Origin: Myxococcales bacterium
GTDB lineage: Bacteria; Myxococcota; Myxococcia; Myxococcales; Myxococcaceae
Reading direction: 5' to 3'
Length of the DNA stretch: 64,000 nucleotides
NCBI GenBank assembly: GCA_020846875.1
Contig: JADLDB010000009.1
Coordinates: 62,001-126,000 of the forward strand
The translations under genes were made by a program, and so were the position numbers. Of this stretch, positions 43,203-51,205 are shown in pieces; position 1 is the stretch's first letter; each line of letters begins with the position of its first letter. The notes beneath the pieces were generated by a model, which searched no databases, was not told where the DNA came from, and saw nothing but the letters and a program-made list of their open reading frames with translations.

Positions 43203-44228
43203 ATGCTGCTGCTCCGCGACGTGGCGAAGTCGGATCTCGCCGGCCTCAAGCGCCTCGCGGCGGTGCTCAACAGCGTCAACCTGCCCAACAACGAGAAGGT
43301 GCTGGCCAGCCTCATCGACAAGTCGGTGAAGAGCTTCTCGGGGAAGGTGGAGGAGGCCTTCGAGCGCGAGTACCTCTTCGTGCTGGAGGATCTGCGCAAC
43401 GAGCGGCTGATCGGCACCTCGATGATCATCGCGCAGCACGGCACCCGCGAGGCGCCGCACATCTACTTCCAGGTGACCGAGGCGGAGCACTACTCGGCGA
43501 CGCTGGACAAGCACTTCCGGCACAAGGTGCTGTCCATCGGCTACAACTACGACGGCCCCACCGAGGTGGGCGGGCTGGTGGTCGATCCGCCGTACCGCTC
43601 CGGGCCCGACAAGCCGGGCAAGCAGTTGTCCTACGTGCGCTTCCTCTTCATGGCCATGCACCGGCCGGCCTTCCGCGACCGCGTGCTGGCCGAGCTGTTG
43701 CCGCCGCTGCTCAAGGACGGGCGCAGCCTGCTGTGGGAGGCCTGCGGGCGGAAGTTCACCGGCCTGACCTACTGGGAAGCGGACAAGATCAGCCGGCGGA
43801 ACAAGGAGTTCATCAAGGAGCTCTTCCCTGCCTCCGACATCTACTCGACCCTCTTCCCCCAGCGCGCGCAGAAGGCGATCGGCGAGGTCGGCCCCAACAC
43901 CCGCGGCGTCCAGCGCATGCTGGAGCGCATCGGCTTCCGTTACTCCAGCCACATCGATCCCTTCGACGGCGGGCCCCACTACGAGGCGGACACGGCTGAC
44001 ATCAGCCTCATCCGCCACTTCCGCACCGCCACCGTGGCCAAGGCGCCGCTCGAGCTCGAGGCCGAGGACTTCATCGTCGGCGTGGGCAGGGCCACCGGCG
44101 CCAACCGCTTCCGCGCGGTTCGCACCCCGGTGCGCTTCGACGATCAACAGGCGCTGCTCCCCAGAGCCGCCCGCGAGCAGCTCAAAGTGAAGCCCGGCGA
44201 CCGCATCGCCCTCGTGCCCTTCGAGTAG
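43203..44228 (+). CDS. astA: Arginine N-succinyltransferase
   Basis: 341 residues from ATG 43203, normal AstA length. AstA transfers succinyl from succinyl-CoA to arginine, the first step of the AST degradation route. Recognisable: MLLLRDVAKSDLAGLKRLA at the start, PHIYFQVTEAEHYSATLDKHF, TEVGGLVVDPPYRSGPDKPG, SYVRFLFMAMHRPAFRDRVLAELLP and GLTYWEADKISRRNKEFIKELFP. The fold is GNAT-like. No astB, astC, astD or astE is nearby, so the rest of the pathway, if present, is elsewhere. Confidence 0.92.
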   Translation: MLLLRDVAKSDLAGLKRLAAVLNSVNLPNNEKVLASLIDKSVKSFSGKVEEAFEREYLFVLEDLRNERLIGTSMIIAQHGTREAPHIYFQVTEAEHYSATLDKHFRHKVLSIGYNYDGPTEVGGLVVDPPYRSGPDKPGKQLSYVRFLFMAMHRPAFRDRVLAELLPPLLKDGRSLLWEACGRKFTGLTYWEADKISRRNKEFIKELFPASDIYSTLFPQRAQKAIGEVGPNTRGVQRMLERIGFRYSSHIDPFDGGPHYEADTADISLIRHFRTATVAKAPLELEAEDFIVGVGRATGANRFRAVRTPVRFDDQQALLPRAAREQLKVKPGDRIALVPFE

Positions 44229-44310
44229 CGTCCCAAGGCCGGTGTGCCGCGGTGTCGGCGCTTTCACACCTTTCGCCGGCGGGGCGTCTGACGCATAGAT
44301 CGCCCCTCCC

Positions 44311-45303
44311 ATGCTGACCGCCGCGCTCCTCTGCGTCGTCGTCGGCCAGGCTCCGGCCGAACCGTCGCTCTCCGCGGGACGCTTCTTCGCGAAGCACCTG
44401 GCGTCGGGGCGGGTCGAGGCGGCGTGGGGCGCCCGCAGCCGCCAGGTGGAGGACGGCGCCGAGGCGAAGCGGAAGGTGGCGCGGCTGGCGGCGCAGGTGC
44501 GCGGCTTCGGGCCCGAGACGCGCCTCATCTCCGAGGGCCTCCAGGCCGACGGCGAGCGCTGGGTGTACCGGCGCGTCGTCTCCGTGGAGTACTACGCGCG
44601 CGGCATGGAGTTGACGCTGGTGCTGGACGAGCGCGGCCGGCTCCTCGACGGCTCGGTGGCCCAGGCCGCGGACGAGGCGCCCACCACGCGGGGCAACTAC
44701 CGCGCGAAGAACCACTACGCCTCCCCCGTCGGCGGCCAGTGGTCCGTGCTGTGGGGCGGGCGCACCTGGGACGACAACCGCCACGCCGCGGTGCCCGACA
44801 TGCGCTACGCGCTGGACCTGCTGGTGCGCGGCGGCGACGGGCGATCCTGCGGCGGCGCCTGCCGGCGCAACGAGGACTACCACGCGTGGAACGAGCCGGT
44901 GCTGGCGGCGGCCGCGGGGGTGGTGGTGGTCGCGGACGACGGCCTGCCGGACACGCCGCCCAACCGCCCGCGCCTCGGCAGCCTGTACGGGAACTTCGTG
45001 GTGCTCGATCACGGCCAGGGCGAGTTCTCCCTCTACGGCCACCTGCGCCAGGGCTCGGTGCGCGTGCGCCCGGGGGACTCCGTCGCCGCCGGCGATCGCC
45101 TCGCCCGCGCCGGCTCCAGCGGCCTGTCGACCGAGCCGCACCTGCACTTCCAGGTGATGGACCACGCCGACTACCGCGAGGCGCAGGGCCTGCCGGTGCA
45201 GCTCGAGGACCTGGTGGTGAACGGCAAGCAGGTGGACCGCGCCGAGCTGCGCCGCGGCGACGTCATCGGCCCGCGCGAGGCCGCGGCCCGCCGCGACGAC
45301 TGA
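44311..45303 (+). CDS. Secreted M23 family peptidase with DUF3887-like N-terminus
   Basis: 330 residues. Short signal peptide (AALLCVVVGQAPAEP). Residues ~20-120 resemble DUF3887 (small helical/beta module). The M23 domain follows: PDMRYALDLLVRGGDG, NEPVLAAAAGVVVVADDG, GNFVVLDHGQGEFSLYGHL, RVRPGDSVAAGDRLARAGSSG, TEPHLHFQVMD. The HxH pair (His-Leu-His) and the Asp of ALDLL are present, but the His normally four residues before that Asp is Arg in RYALD, as in a known divergent M23 subgroup. Lytic activity on peptidoglycan is therefore uncertain. Confidence 0.85.
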   Translation: MLTAALLCVVVGQAPAEPSLSAGRFFAKHLASGRVEAAWGARSRQVEDGAEAKRKVARLAAQVRGFGPETRLISEGLQADGERWVYRRVVSVEYYARGMELTLVLDERGRLLDGSVAQAADEAPTTRGNYRAKNHYASPVGGQWSVLWGGRTWDDNRHAAVPDMRYALDLLVRGGDGRSCGGACRRNEDYHAWNEPVLAAAAGVVVVADDGLPDTPPNRPRLGSLYGNFVVLDHGQGEFSLYGHLRQGSVRVRPGDSVAAGDRLARAGSSGLSTEPHLHFQVMDHADYREAQGLPVQLEDLVVNGKQVDRAELRRGDVIGPREAAARRDD

Positions 45304-45390
45304 CGGCCCGGGCTGGACGCGCGCGTTGAAAGCCGGCCCTCGCGTGGCTACACCCGCGCCGGACTGCCACTGCTACCGAAGGAGCCACCC

Positions 45391-46326
45391 ATGAAGCGCC
45401 TCGCCCTGTCGCTGTCGCTGCTCGCCGTGCCCGCCCTCGCTGGCCCGCCCGCCACCGCGCCCGCGGCCCCTGCGCCCACTGCCCCGGCGAAGACCGAGCC
45501 GAAGAAGCCCGCCGCGGCCGTCACCTTCAAGGAAGGCCTCGCCACCCCGGAGTCCGTCCTCTACGACGCCGAGTCCGACACCTACCTGGTGAGCAACATC
45601 AACGGCAGCCCCACGGACAAGGACAACAACGGCTACATCGCCGAGCTGGCCCCCGACGGGAAGGTGGTGGCCGCGAAGCTGATCGCCGGCGGCGAGAAGG
45701 GCGTCACCTTGAACGCGCCCAAGGGCCTGGCGGTGGTCGGCGGCGTCCTCTACGTGGCGGACATCGACACGGTGCGCCTGTTCGACCGCAAGACGGGCGC
45801 GGCGAAGGGCGAGGTGGCGGTGCCCGGCGCCAGCTTCGTGAACGATCTCTCCGCAGGGCCGGACGGCAAGCTGTACGTCACCGACTCCGGCCTCACGCCG
45901 AAGTTCGAGAGCTCCGGCACCGACGCGCTCTACGTGATCGAGCTGGGCAAGAAGCCGAAGCTCAAGGCCCTGCTCAAGTCGAAGGACCTGCCCCGCCCCA
46001 ACGGCATCCTCGCCACCAAGGACACGCTGTACGTCAGCTTCTTCGGCGCCGCGGAGCTGCGCGCCTTCGACTTGAAGGGCAAGCCGAAGGGCGAGCCCAC
46101 CAAGCTCCCCGCGGGCGGCGGCGACGGCGTGCTCCTGCTGGGTGAAGACATCCTCGTCTCCAGCTGGGACGGCAAGGCCGTCTTCCGGGGCAAGCCGGGA
46201 GGCGAGTTCACCGCCATCCTCAGCGAGCTCACCGCGCCGGCCGACCTCGGCTACGACAGCAAGCGCAGCCGGGTGCTCGTCCCCCGGTTCCAGGACAACC
46301 TGGTCGAGGCCTTCGACGTGAAGTGA
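45391..46326 (+). CDS. Secreted SMP-30/gluconolactonase-like beta-propeller
   Basis: 311 residues with GAAGGAG before the ATG. Signal peptide 1-17 (LALSLSLLAVPALAG) then a 25-residue Pro/Ala linker. The remaining ~265 residues are six-bladed-propeller-like with repeats such as TPESVLYDAESDTYLVSNIN, LYVADIDTVRLFDRK, SFVNDLSAGPDGKLYVTDSG and RPNGILATKDTLYVSFFG, resembling the SMP-30/LRE or NHL family. Enzymatic activity is unknown; many such secreted propellers bind ligands. The gene ends in a 13-nt palindrome shared with the receptor gene's stop. Confidence 0.85.
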   Translation: MKRLALSLSLLAVPALAGPPATAPAAPAPTAPAKTEPKKPAAAVTFKEGLATPESVLYDAESDTYLVSNINGSPTDKDNNGYIAELAPDGKVVAAKLIAGGEKGVTLNAPKGLAVVGGVLYVADIDTVRLFDRKTGAAKGEVAVPGASFVNDLSAGPDGKLYVTDSGLTPKFESSGTDALYVIELGKKPKLKALLKSKDLPRPNGILATKDTLYVSFFGAAELRAFDLKGKPKGEPTKLPAGGGDGVLLLGEDILVSSWDGKAVFRGKPGGEFTAILSELTAPADLGYDSKRSRVLVPRFQDNLVEAFDVK

Positions 46327-46336
46327 CGGGCCGTCA
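46324..46336. terminator. Near-perfect palindrome containing both stops of a convergent pair
   Basis: TGACGG (46324-46329), one G, then CCGTCA (46331-46336): a 6-bp palindrome with a 1-nt centre whose ends are the TGA of the propeller gene and the TGA of the opposing receptor-like gene. Confidence 0.35.
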
Positions 46337-49300
46337 GGACGCCAGCCAGATCTCCTCGAAGCGCACCTGGGGCGGCGTCTGGTGCAGCCGCACGCCCTGG
46401 ACCGTATGGGCCGCCGCGGCGTGGAAGCGCTCGTGGTACAGCGGCACCAGCACGCAGTCCTCGCGCACCAGGTTCTCCGCCTTGCGGTAGAGCTGCTCGC
46501 GCAGCCCGGGATCGATGGACACCCGCGCCTCGTCGGTGAGGCGATCGAACTCGGCGTTCTTGTAGGCCAGGCCGTAGTACGCCTGCGCCTTGGAGTTGAG
46601 CAGCACGTAGAGGAAGTTGTCGGGATCGGCCACGTCGGCGATCCAGTTGCCGCGGAAGATCCCCAGCCGGCCCTCGCGCACCCGGTCCCAGAAGTCCTTG
46701 TTCTCCACGTGCTCCAGCTGCACCAGGCCCGCGTCCACCAGCGGGGAGAAGAGCGCGCGGTCCTCTTCCCGGGTGTCCCGGTCCGGCGCGTAGTGCAGGG
46801 TGACGCGCACGCTGGACAGCCCCGCCTCGCCCAGGAGCCGCCGCGCCAGCACCACGTCGGTGCGCGGCTCGTGGATGCGATCGCTCTCCAAGAGTGACGG
46901 CGGCGTGAGCGAGCGCGCCACCCGCGCCCCGGGGTGGAAGCCGGACACCTGCGCGCGCACGTCCAGCCCGGCGCGGATCGCCCGCCGCACCCGCACGTCG
47001 TCGAAGGGCGCGGTCTGCGAGTTGAAGCCCAGAAACCACACCGACGGGGTGTTGACGGTGAGCGCCTCGGCCGGCGTCAGCCCCGCGTCGCGCAGGTTCT
47101 CCGCGTGCAGGTACGAGACGAGCTGCACCTCGCCCTTCGCAAAGCCCTCCAGCGCCGCCTTGCGCGAGGGGTAGAGGCGGTACTCCAGGCGCGCCAAGAG
47201 CGGCAGCCCGGGCTTGTAGAAGGTGGGGTTGCGCTCCAGCGTCACCGAGTCGGCGGTGGCGTCGACGAAGCGGTACGGACCGGTGCCCAGCACCTTGCCC
47301 CCTTCCCGCCGGGTGATGCCGGTCGACGGCAGGGCGAGCAGCCGCAGGAAGAAGGCCCGCGCCTCGTCGAGGCGGATTTCCAGGGTGTGCTCGTCCAGCA
47401 CCTCGATGCCGGCCACCTCGCCCGCCTGGCCGGCCAGGTAGTCCTGGGCCCCGGCGATGTCCTTGAAGAGGACCGCGTCGGGCGCGCCCACCTTGGGATC
47501 CATCAGCCGCTCGAGGTGGCGCTTGACGTGCGCGGCGGTCAGCGTGGCGCCGTCGGGGAAGGTGACGCCCTTGCGCAGCGTGAAGCGGTAGCGCTTGGCG
47601 GTGCGATCCGCCTCCCAGGCCTCGGCGAGATCCGGCACCAGAATGCCGTCCTCGTAGCGGACCAGCGTCGAGTACAGGGCGCTGGACACCTCGCTGATCT
47701 GCAGATCGATGGTGAAGAGCGGATCGAGGCCCGCGCTCGGATCCAGGGTGAGCGCGCGGTGCAGGCCGACCTTGAGCGTCCCGCCGGCGCGCGCCTGGGG
47801 CAGGTTGAAGCGGAACACCTCGGCGTCCAGCGTGTTCGCCTCGTGGCCGAGCTGCTCGACGGTGCGGGTGAGGTGATCGCTGATGCGCACCACCCGCTGC
47901 GCGTCCTCCCGCACCTCGGCCACCTCCTCGGCGATCGCCTGGTCCCCGTCCTTCAGCACCGCCTGGCTGGCGCGGATCTCGTCGATGGCCGCGGTGAGCC
48001 GCAGCACCGAGTCGGACAGATCGCGGCCCACCGACACCTGGCCGGCGGCGCGCCCCGACGTCTCCTTCGCGATGCGCGACATGTCCTGCATCGTCTTGAA
48101 CAGCTCGCGCCCCTGGCTGGCCTGATCCGCCGCCTGGCGCACCATCTCGCCCACCCGCTCGGACACCTGCTGAGACACCGCCACCAGCGCCTGCCCCTGG
48201 CGCTCGAGGCGCCCCGTCTCCTGCGCCGTAGACTCGACCGCCGCCAGCGCCCGCAGCGAGGTGGCCTGAATGCCGCGCAGCGCGGTAGCCGCCTTCTCGC
48301 CCAACTGCACGCCCACCTCGGCCTCGTCGCGGCCGCGCGTCACCAACTCCACCGCGCGCTCCACGCCCTCGCGCACCATCCTCACCTTCTGGGCGATCTC
48401 CCGGGTGGAGCGGCCGGTCTTCTCTGCCAGGCTGCGCACCTCGGACGCCACCACCGCGAAGGGCTTGCCGCTCTCGCCCGCCTGCGAAGCGATGATGGTG
48501 GCGTTGAGCGCGAGCAGGTTGGTCTGGTCGGCGATCTCCTGGATCACGTCCACCACCCGGCCGATCTCGAGGCCGGAGACGCCCAGCGCGTCGACGTACT
48601 TGGTGGCGCGGCGCACCGTGTCGTCGATGCGGTGCATGCCCCGCAGCGCGTCCTGCACCAGCGCGGCGCCCTGCTCGGCGGTGGCCGTCACTTCGCGCGC
48701 CAGCTCGCCCGTCTCGTCGCTGCGGCGGCGCACGGCGTCGATCGCCCCCTCCGCCAGCGCCACCGCCTCGCGCGCCTGCAGGGACAGCTTGCTCACCGCG
48801 TCGCCGGCGTCCGACACCCAGGTGGCCTTCTGGCTCATCGCCTCGGCGCGCTCGCTGGTCTTCTGGGCGCTGGCGTTGAGCGAGGCCAGGGCCTGCGCCA
48901 CGTGCTCGATGCTCTCGGTCATCTCCGCCAGCGCGCTGGTCGTCTCCCGGGCGAAGCTCTCCAGTTGGGCCACGCGCTTCTGGCTGCCCTCGAGGCTCTC
49001 GCTCATCCCCGACACGGCCTTCTGGCTGCGCTCGGCGGCCGAGCCCTGGCGGCGCGCGGCTTCGAGCAGCGAGCGGGCCTGGTCTTCTACCTCGCGGGCG
49101 GTGCGGTGCAGCGAGGTGGTGACGCGCTGCACCTGCCAGAGCGCGCGGCGCAGCGAGAGGGCGAGGCGCTGGAACTCTCCGTCGCCGTCCTCTTGCGCGG
49201 TGGGCACCACCGAGAGGTCGCCCTGGGCGAAGCGCTCGATGATGGCCCGCCGGCGATCGGCCCTGCGCGCGGACTGCTGGTACCAGATCACCCAGCCCAG

Positions 49301-49456
49301 CGCCGAGAAGCTCGCCATGGTGGTGACGACCAGCGCCGCCCAGGCCCCGAAGGTCGACGGGTGGCCCGACACCGCCAGCAGCACCAGCCCCGCCAGAAGG
49401 CCTGCCACGAGCCCGCCGGCGGGACCGAAGAGCACGAGGTACCAGCGGTTGTCCAT
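46334..49456 (-). CDS. Chemoreceptor (MCP) signalling domain fused to family-5 solute-binding domain
   Basis: 1040 residues. Two membrane helices at ~5-30 and ~36-59 joined by a tiny loop (HPSTFG). Residues ~65-550 are a chemoreceptor-type coiled coil with a canonical hairpin tip at 307-345 ([39 protein letters not shown]). From ~557 to 1036 it is a complete SBP_bac_5 (peptide/nickel ABC binding protein) domain: [66 protein letters not shown]. With both helices N-terminal, the binding domain should be in the cytoplasm, where such domains are not normally found. There is no signal peptide and no HAMP domain evident. Confidence 0.9.
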   Translation of the reverse strand: MDNRWYLVLFGPAGGLVAGLLAGLVLLAVSGHPSTFGAWAALVVTTMASFSALGWVIWYQQSARRADRRRAIIERFAQGDLSVVPTAQEDGDGEFQRLALSLRRALWQVQRVTTSLHRTAREVEDQARSLLEAARRQGSAAERSQKAVSGMSESLEGSQKRVAQLESFARETTSALAEMTESIEHVAQALASLNASAQKTSERAEAMSQKATWVSDAGDAVSKLSLQAREAVALAEGAIDAVRRRSDETGELAREVTATAEQGAALVQDALRGMHRIDDTVRRATKYVDALGVSGLEIGRVVDVIQEIADQTNLLALNATIIASQAGESGKPFAVVASEVRSLAEKTGRSTREIAQKVRMVREGVERAVELVTRGRDEAEVGVQLGEKAATALRGIQATSLRALAAVESTAQETGRLERQGQALVAVSQQVSERVGEMVRQAADQASQGRELFKTMQDMSRIAKETSGRAAGQVSVGRDLSDSVLRLTAAIDEIRASQAVLKDGDQAIAEEVAEVREDAQRVVRISDHLTRTVEQLGHEANTLDAEVFRFNLPQARAGGTLKVGLHRALTLDPSAGLDPLFTIDLQISEVSSALYSTLVRYEDGILVPDLAEAWEADRTAKRYRFTLRKGVTFPDGATLTAAHVKRHLERLMDPKVGAPDAVLFKDIAGAQDYLAGQAGEVAGIEVLDEHTLEIRLDEARAFFLRLLALPSTGITRREGGKVLGTGPYRFVDATADSVTLERNPTFYKPGLPLLARLEYRLYPSRKAALEGFAKGEVQLVSYLHAENLRDAGLTPAEALTVNTPSVWFLGFNSQTAPFDDVRVRRAIRAGLDVRAQVSGFHPGARVARSLTPPSLLESDRIHEPRTDVVLARRLLGEAGLSSVRVTLHYAPDRDTREEDRALFSPLVDAGLVQLEHVENKDFWDRVREGRLGIFRGNWIADVADPDNFLYVLLNSKAQAYYGLAYKNAEFDRLTDEARVSIDPGLREQLYRKAENLVREDCVLVPLYHERFHAAAAHTVQGVRLHQTPPQVRFEEIWLAS

Positions 49457-49497
49457 GCGCGGCCTCGAACCCTACAGCGCTAAGCTCCGACGCCCAA

Positions 49498-50340
49498 ATG
49501 CTCGCTGCGCTCCTCACCCTGTGCGTCGGCGCCGCCCCGCAGCGGTGGCTGCTCACCGTCGACGGCGTGCCCCTGGCGGAGCTGCGCGTCAGCGTCGACG
49601 GGCGGGCCTACCGCTACGAGTCCACGCGGTTTCTGGAGGAGGGCCCGGCCGAGCGCCTCTTGGACTTCACCCTCGACGAGGCGGGCCGGGTCGACGGCCT
49701 CACCCCGGAGGTGCTGGCCCTGGCCAGCCGGCCCGGCCTCGGGTGCCAGCAGGTCTTCGAGGAGCTGCGCCGCACGCCCGAGGAGCTGTGCGTCAACCAC
49801 CGCGAGGGCGCTACCGACACCGGCCAGCTGGCGGGCCAGCCCTACAGCGCCCGGTACGACGCGCGCGGAAAGTTGGCGACCCTCACCCTGGGCAAGGCCC
49901 GCTTCGAGGCTCGCGCCGCGCCCACCACCCTGCCTCCGCCCGAGGCCAACCCCTTCACCCGCGGCTTTCCGCTCGAGGGGACGGCGGGGCCTGCGGCGCT
50001 CGAGCCCCCGCTGGGGGGTGCGCGGCGGCTGGACAAGCCACCGCGCGGCGCCGGGGACGCGGAGTCGGTGGGCCGGGTCCGCTGCCTCATCGCCGCGCGC
50101 CGCTACGTCGCGTCGCACCCGAAGGCGGAGGTGGTGCTGGGCCTGGTGTTGGAGGGCGGGCGCGCCTGGCCGCACGCGTGGGTGAGGGAGCTGGGCGTGG
50201 AGGTGGATCCTTCCGTAGCGCCGGGCGACGCCGTGCTGAAGGCGCGGCAGTACCTGGCGCTGCCACCGAGAGAGGCGGGCCGGGTGTACCTGGAGCTGCT
50301 CGACGGGACGCGCCGCGTCCGCCTGGGCGCGAGCCGATGA
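49498..50340 (+). CDS. Secreted mini-transglutaminase-like protein
   Basis: 280 residues. Signal-peptide-like start (MLAALLTLCVGAAPQ). The N-terminal ~170 residues are beta-rich (RWLLTVDGVPLAELRVSVDG). The C-terminal ~80 residues hold a shrunken transglutaminase core: Cys in VRCLIAARRYV, His in AWPHAWVREL, Asp in VEVDPSVAPG, with the same spacing logic as larger family members. It is divergent from the receptor-fusion gene across only 41 bp, so their promoters overlap. Whether it is enzymatic is unclear. Confidence 0.7.
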   Translation: MLAALLTLCVGAAPQRWLLTVDGVPLAELRVSVDGRAYRYESTRFLEEGPAERLLDFTLDEAGRVDGLTPEVLALASRPGLGCQQVFEELRRTPEELCVNHREGATDTGQLAGQPYSARYDARGKLATLTLGKARFEARAAPTTLPPPEANPFTRGFPLEGTAGPAALEPPLGGARRLDKPPRGAGDAESVGRVRCLIAARRYVASHPKAEVVLGLVLEGGRAWPHAWVRELGVEVDPSVAPGDAVLKARQYLALPPREAGRVYLELLDGTRRVRLGASR

Positions 50341-50577
50341 GGCCGCTTCGCAGCGCTGCCCGCGTCCACCAAGCCGGGACGGGAAGCCGAGCGCCAGCAC
50401 CAGCGACGGCACGCCCTCGCGCGCAGGCCTCCCCGGGGCCGCGCCCCGCGCGCATGAGGTCGGTTCTCCTTGCGGTGCGCCTCGCTTGCACCCCGCGGAG
50501 CCTCGGCCCGTGAGCGGGCGTTTGGCCTCGAAGAGAGGCGCTGTGCACGTCGCTTTCCCCTGGTGGAGCGCCGTCCA

Positions 50578-51144
50578 GTGAGCTGGCTCCTCGCGCCTCT
50601 CGCGTTGCTGGCAGGCGCCGGCGCCCTCGGCTGGAGGATCCACCGCTTCGGCCGCCGCGCCCCGCGCCTGCCGGACCGGCCCACCGTCGCCGTGGTGCTG
50701 GGCGCGCGCGTCTTCGCCGATGGTACGCCCAGCGACGCCCTGAAGGATCGCGTCCAGGTGGGCGTGCGCCTGCTCGAGTCCGGCCACGCATCGGCGCTCC
50801 TCTTCAGCGGCGGCAGCCCCGACGCGCGGCCCACCGAGGCCCTCGTCGCCCACCGCCTCGCCCTCGCCGCGGGCGCCCCGCCGGCCCAGTGCCTCACCGA
50901 GACGAAGAGCCGCTCCACCTTCGAGAACGCGCGAGAGGTGGCCGCCGTGCTTCGGCGACGCGGCGAGCGGGAGGTGATCGTCATCACCTGCGACTTCCAT
51001 CTCCTGCGGGCGGCTGCGCACTTCAGCGCACACCGGTTGAACGTCTTTCCGGTGGCCTCCCCGAGGAAGCTCGGCGTAGGCCAGCGGCTGCTGGTGACGG
51101 CGAAGGAGGTGGCCGCGCTGGCCCGGCGGCCCTGGCTGTTGTGA
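50578..51144 (+). CDS. YdcF/SanA family (DUF218) protein
   Basis: 188 residues, taken from GTG 50578; an upstream frame continues but reads Arg-rich. One N-terminal membrane helix (LLAPLALLAGAGALGWRI) then the DUF218 domain: PTVAVVLGARVFADGTPSDALKDRV, LFSGGSPDARPTEA, ETKSRSTFENAREVAAVLRR, and VIVITCDFHLLRAAAHFSA. Family members are membrane-bound, partly linked to envelope integrity (SanA) and to binding of S-adenosylmethionine (YdcF); the role here is open. Confidence 0.85.
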   Translation: MSWLLAPLALLAGAGALGWRIHRFGRRAPRLPDRPTVAVVLGARVFADGTPSDALKDRVQVGVRLLESGHASALLFSGGSPDARPTEALVAHRLALAAGAPPAQCLTETKSRSTFENAREVAAVLRRRGEREVIVITCDFHLLRAAAHFSAHRLNVFPVASPRKLGVGQRLLVTAKEVAALARRPWLL

Positions 51145-51205
51145 GGCATAGGTCAGGTGGACGCAATCGGCCCCCCGCGGGTGAGACTCCCCTATACTCG
51201 CGGGC

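Noticed and set aside
50455-50514. 19-codon frame starting at ATG 50455
   Set aside because: Short, no ribosome site, no protein-like composition beyond the local GC bias.
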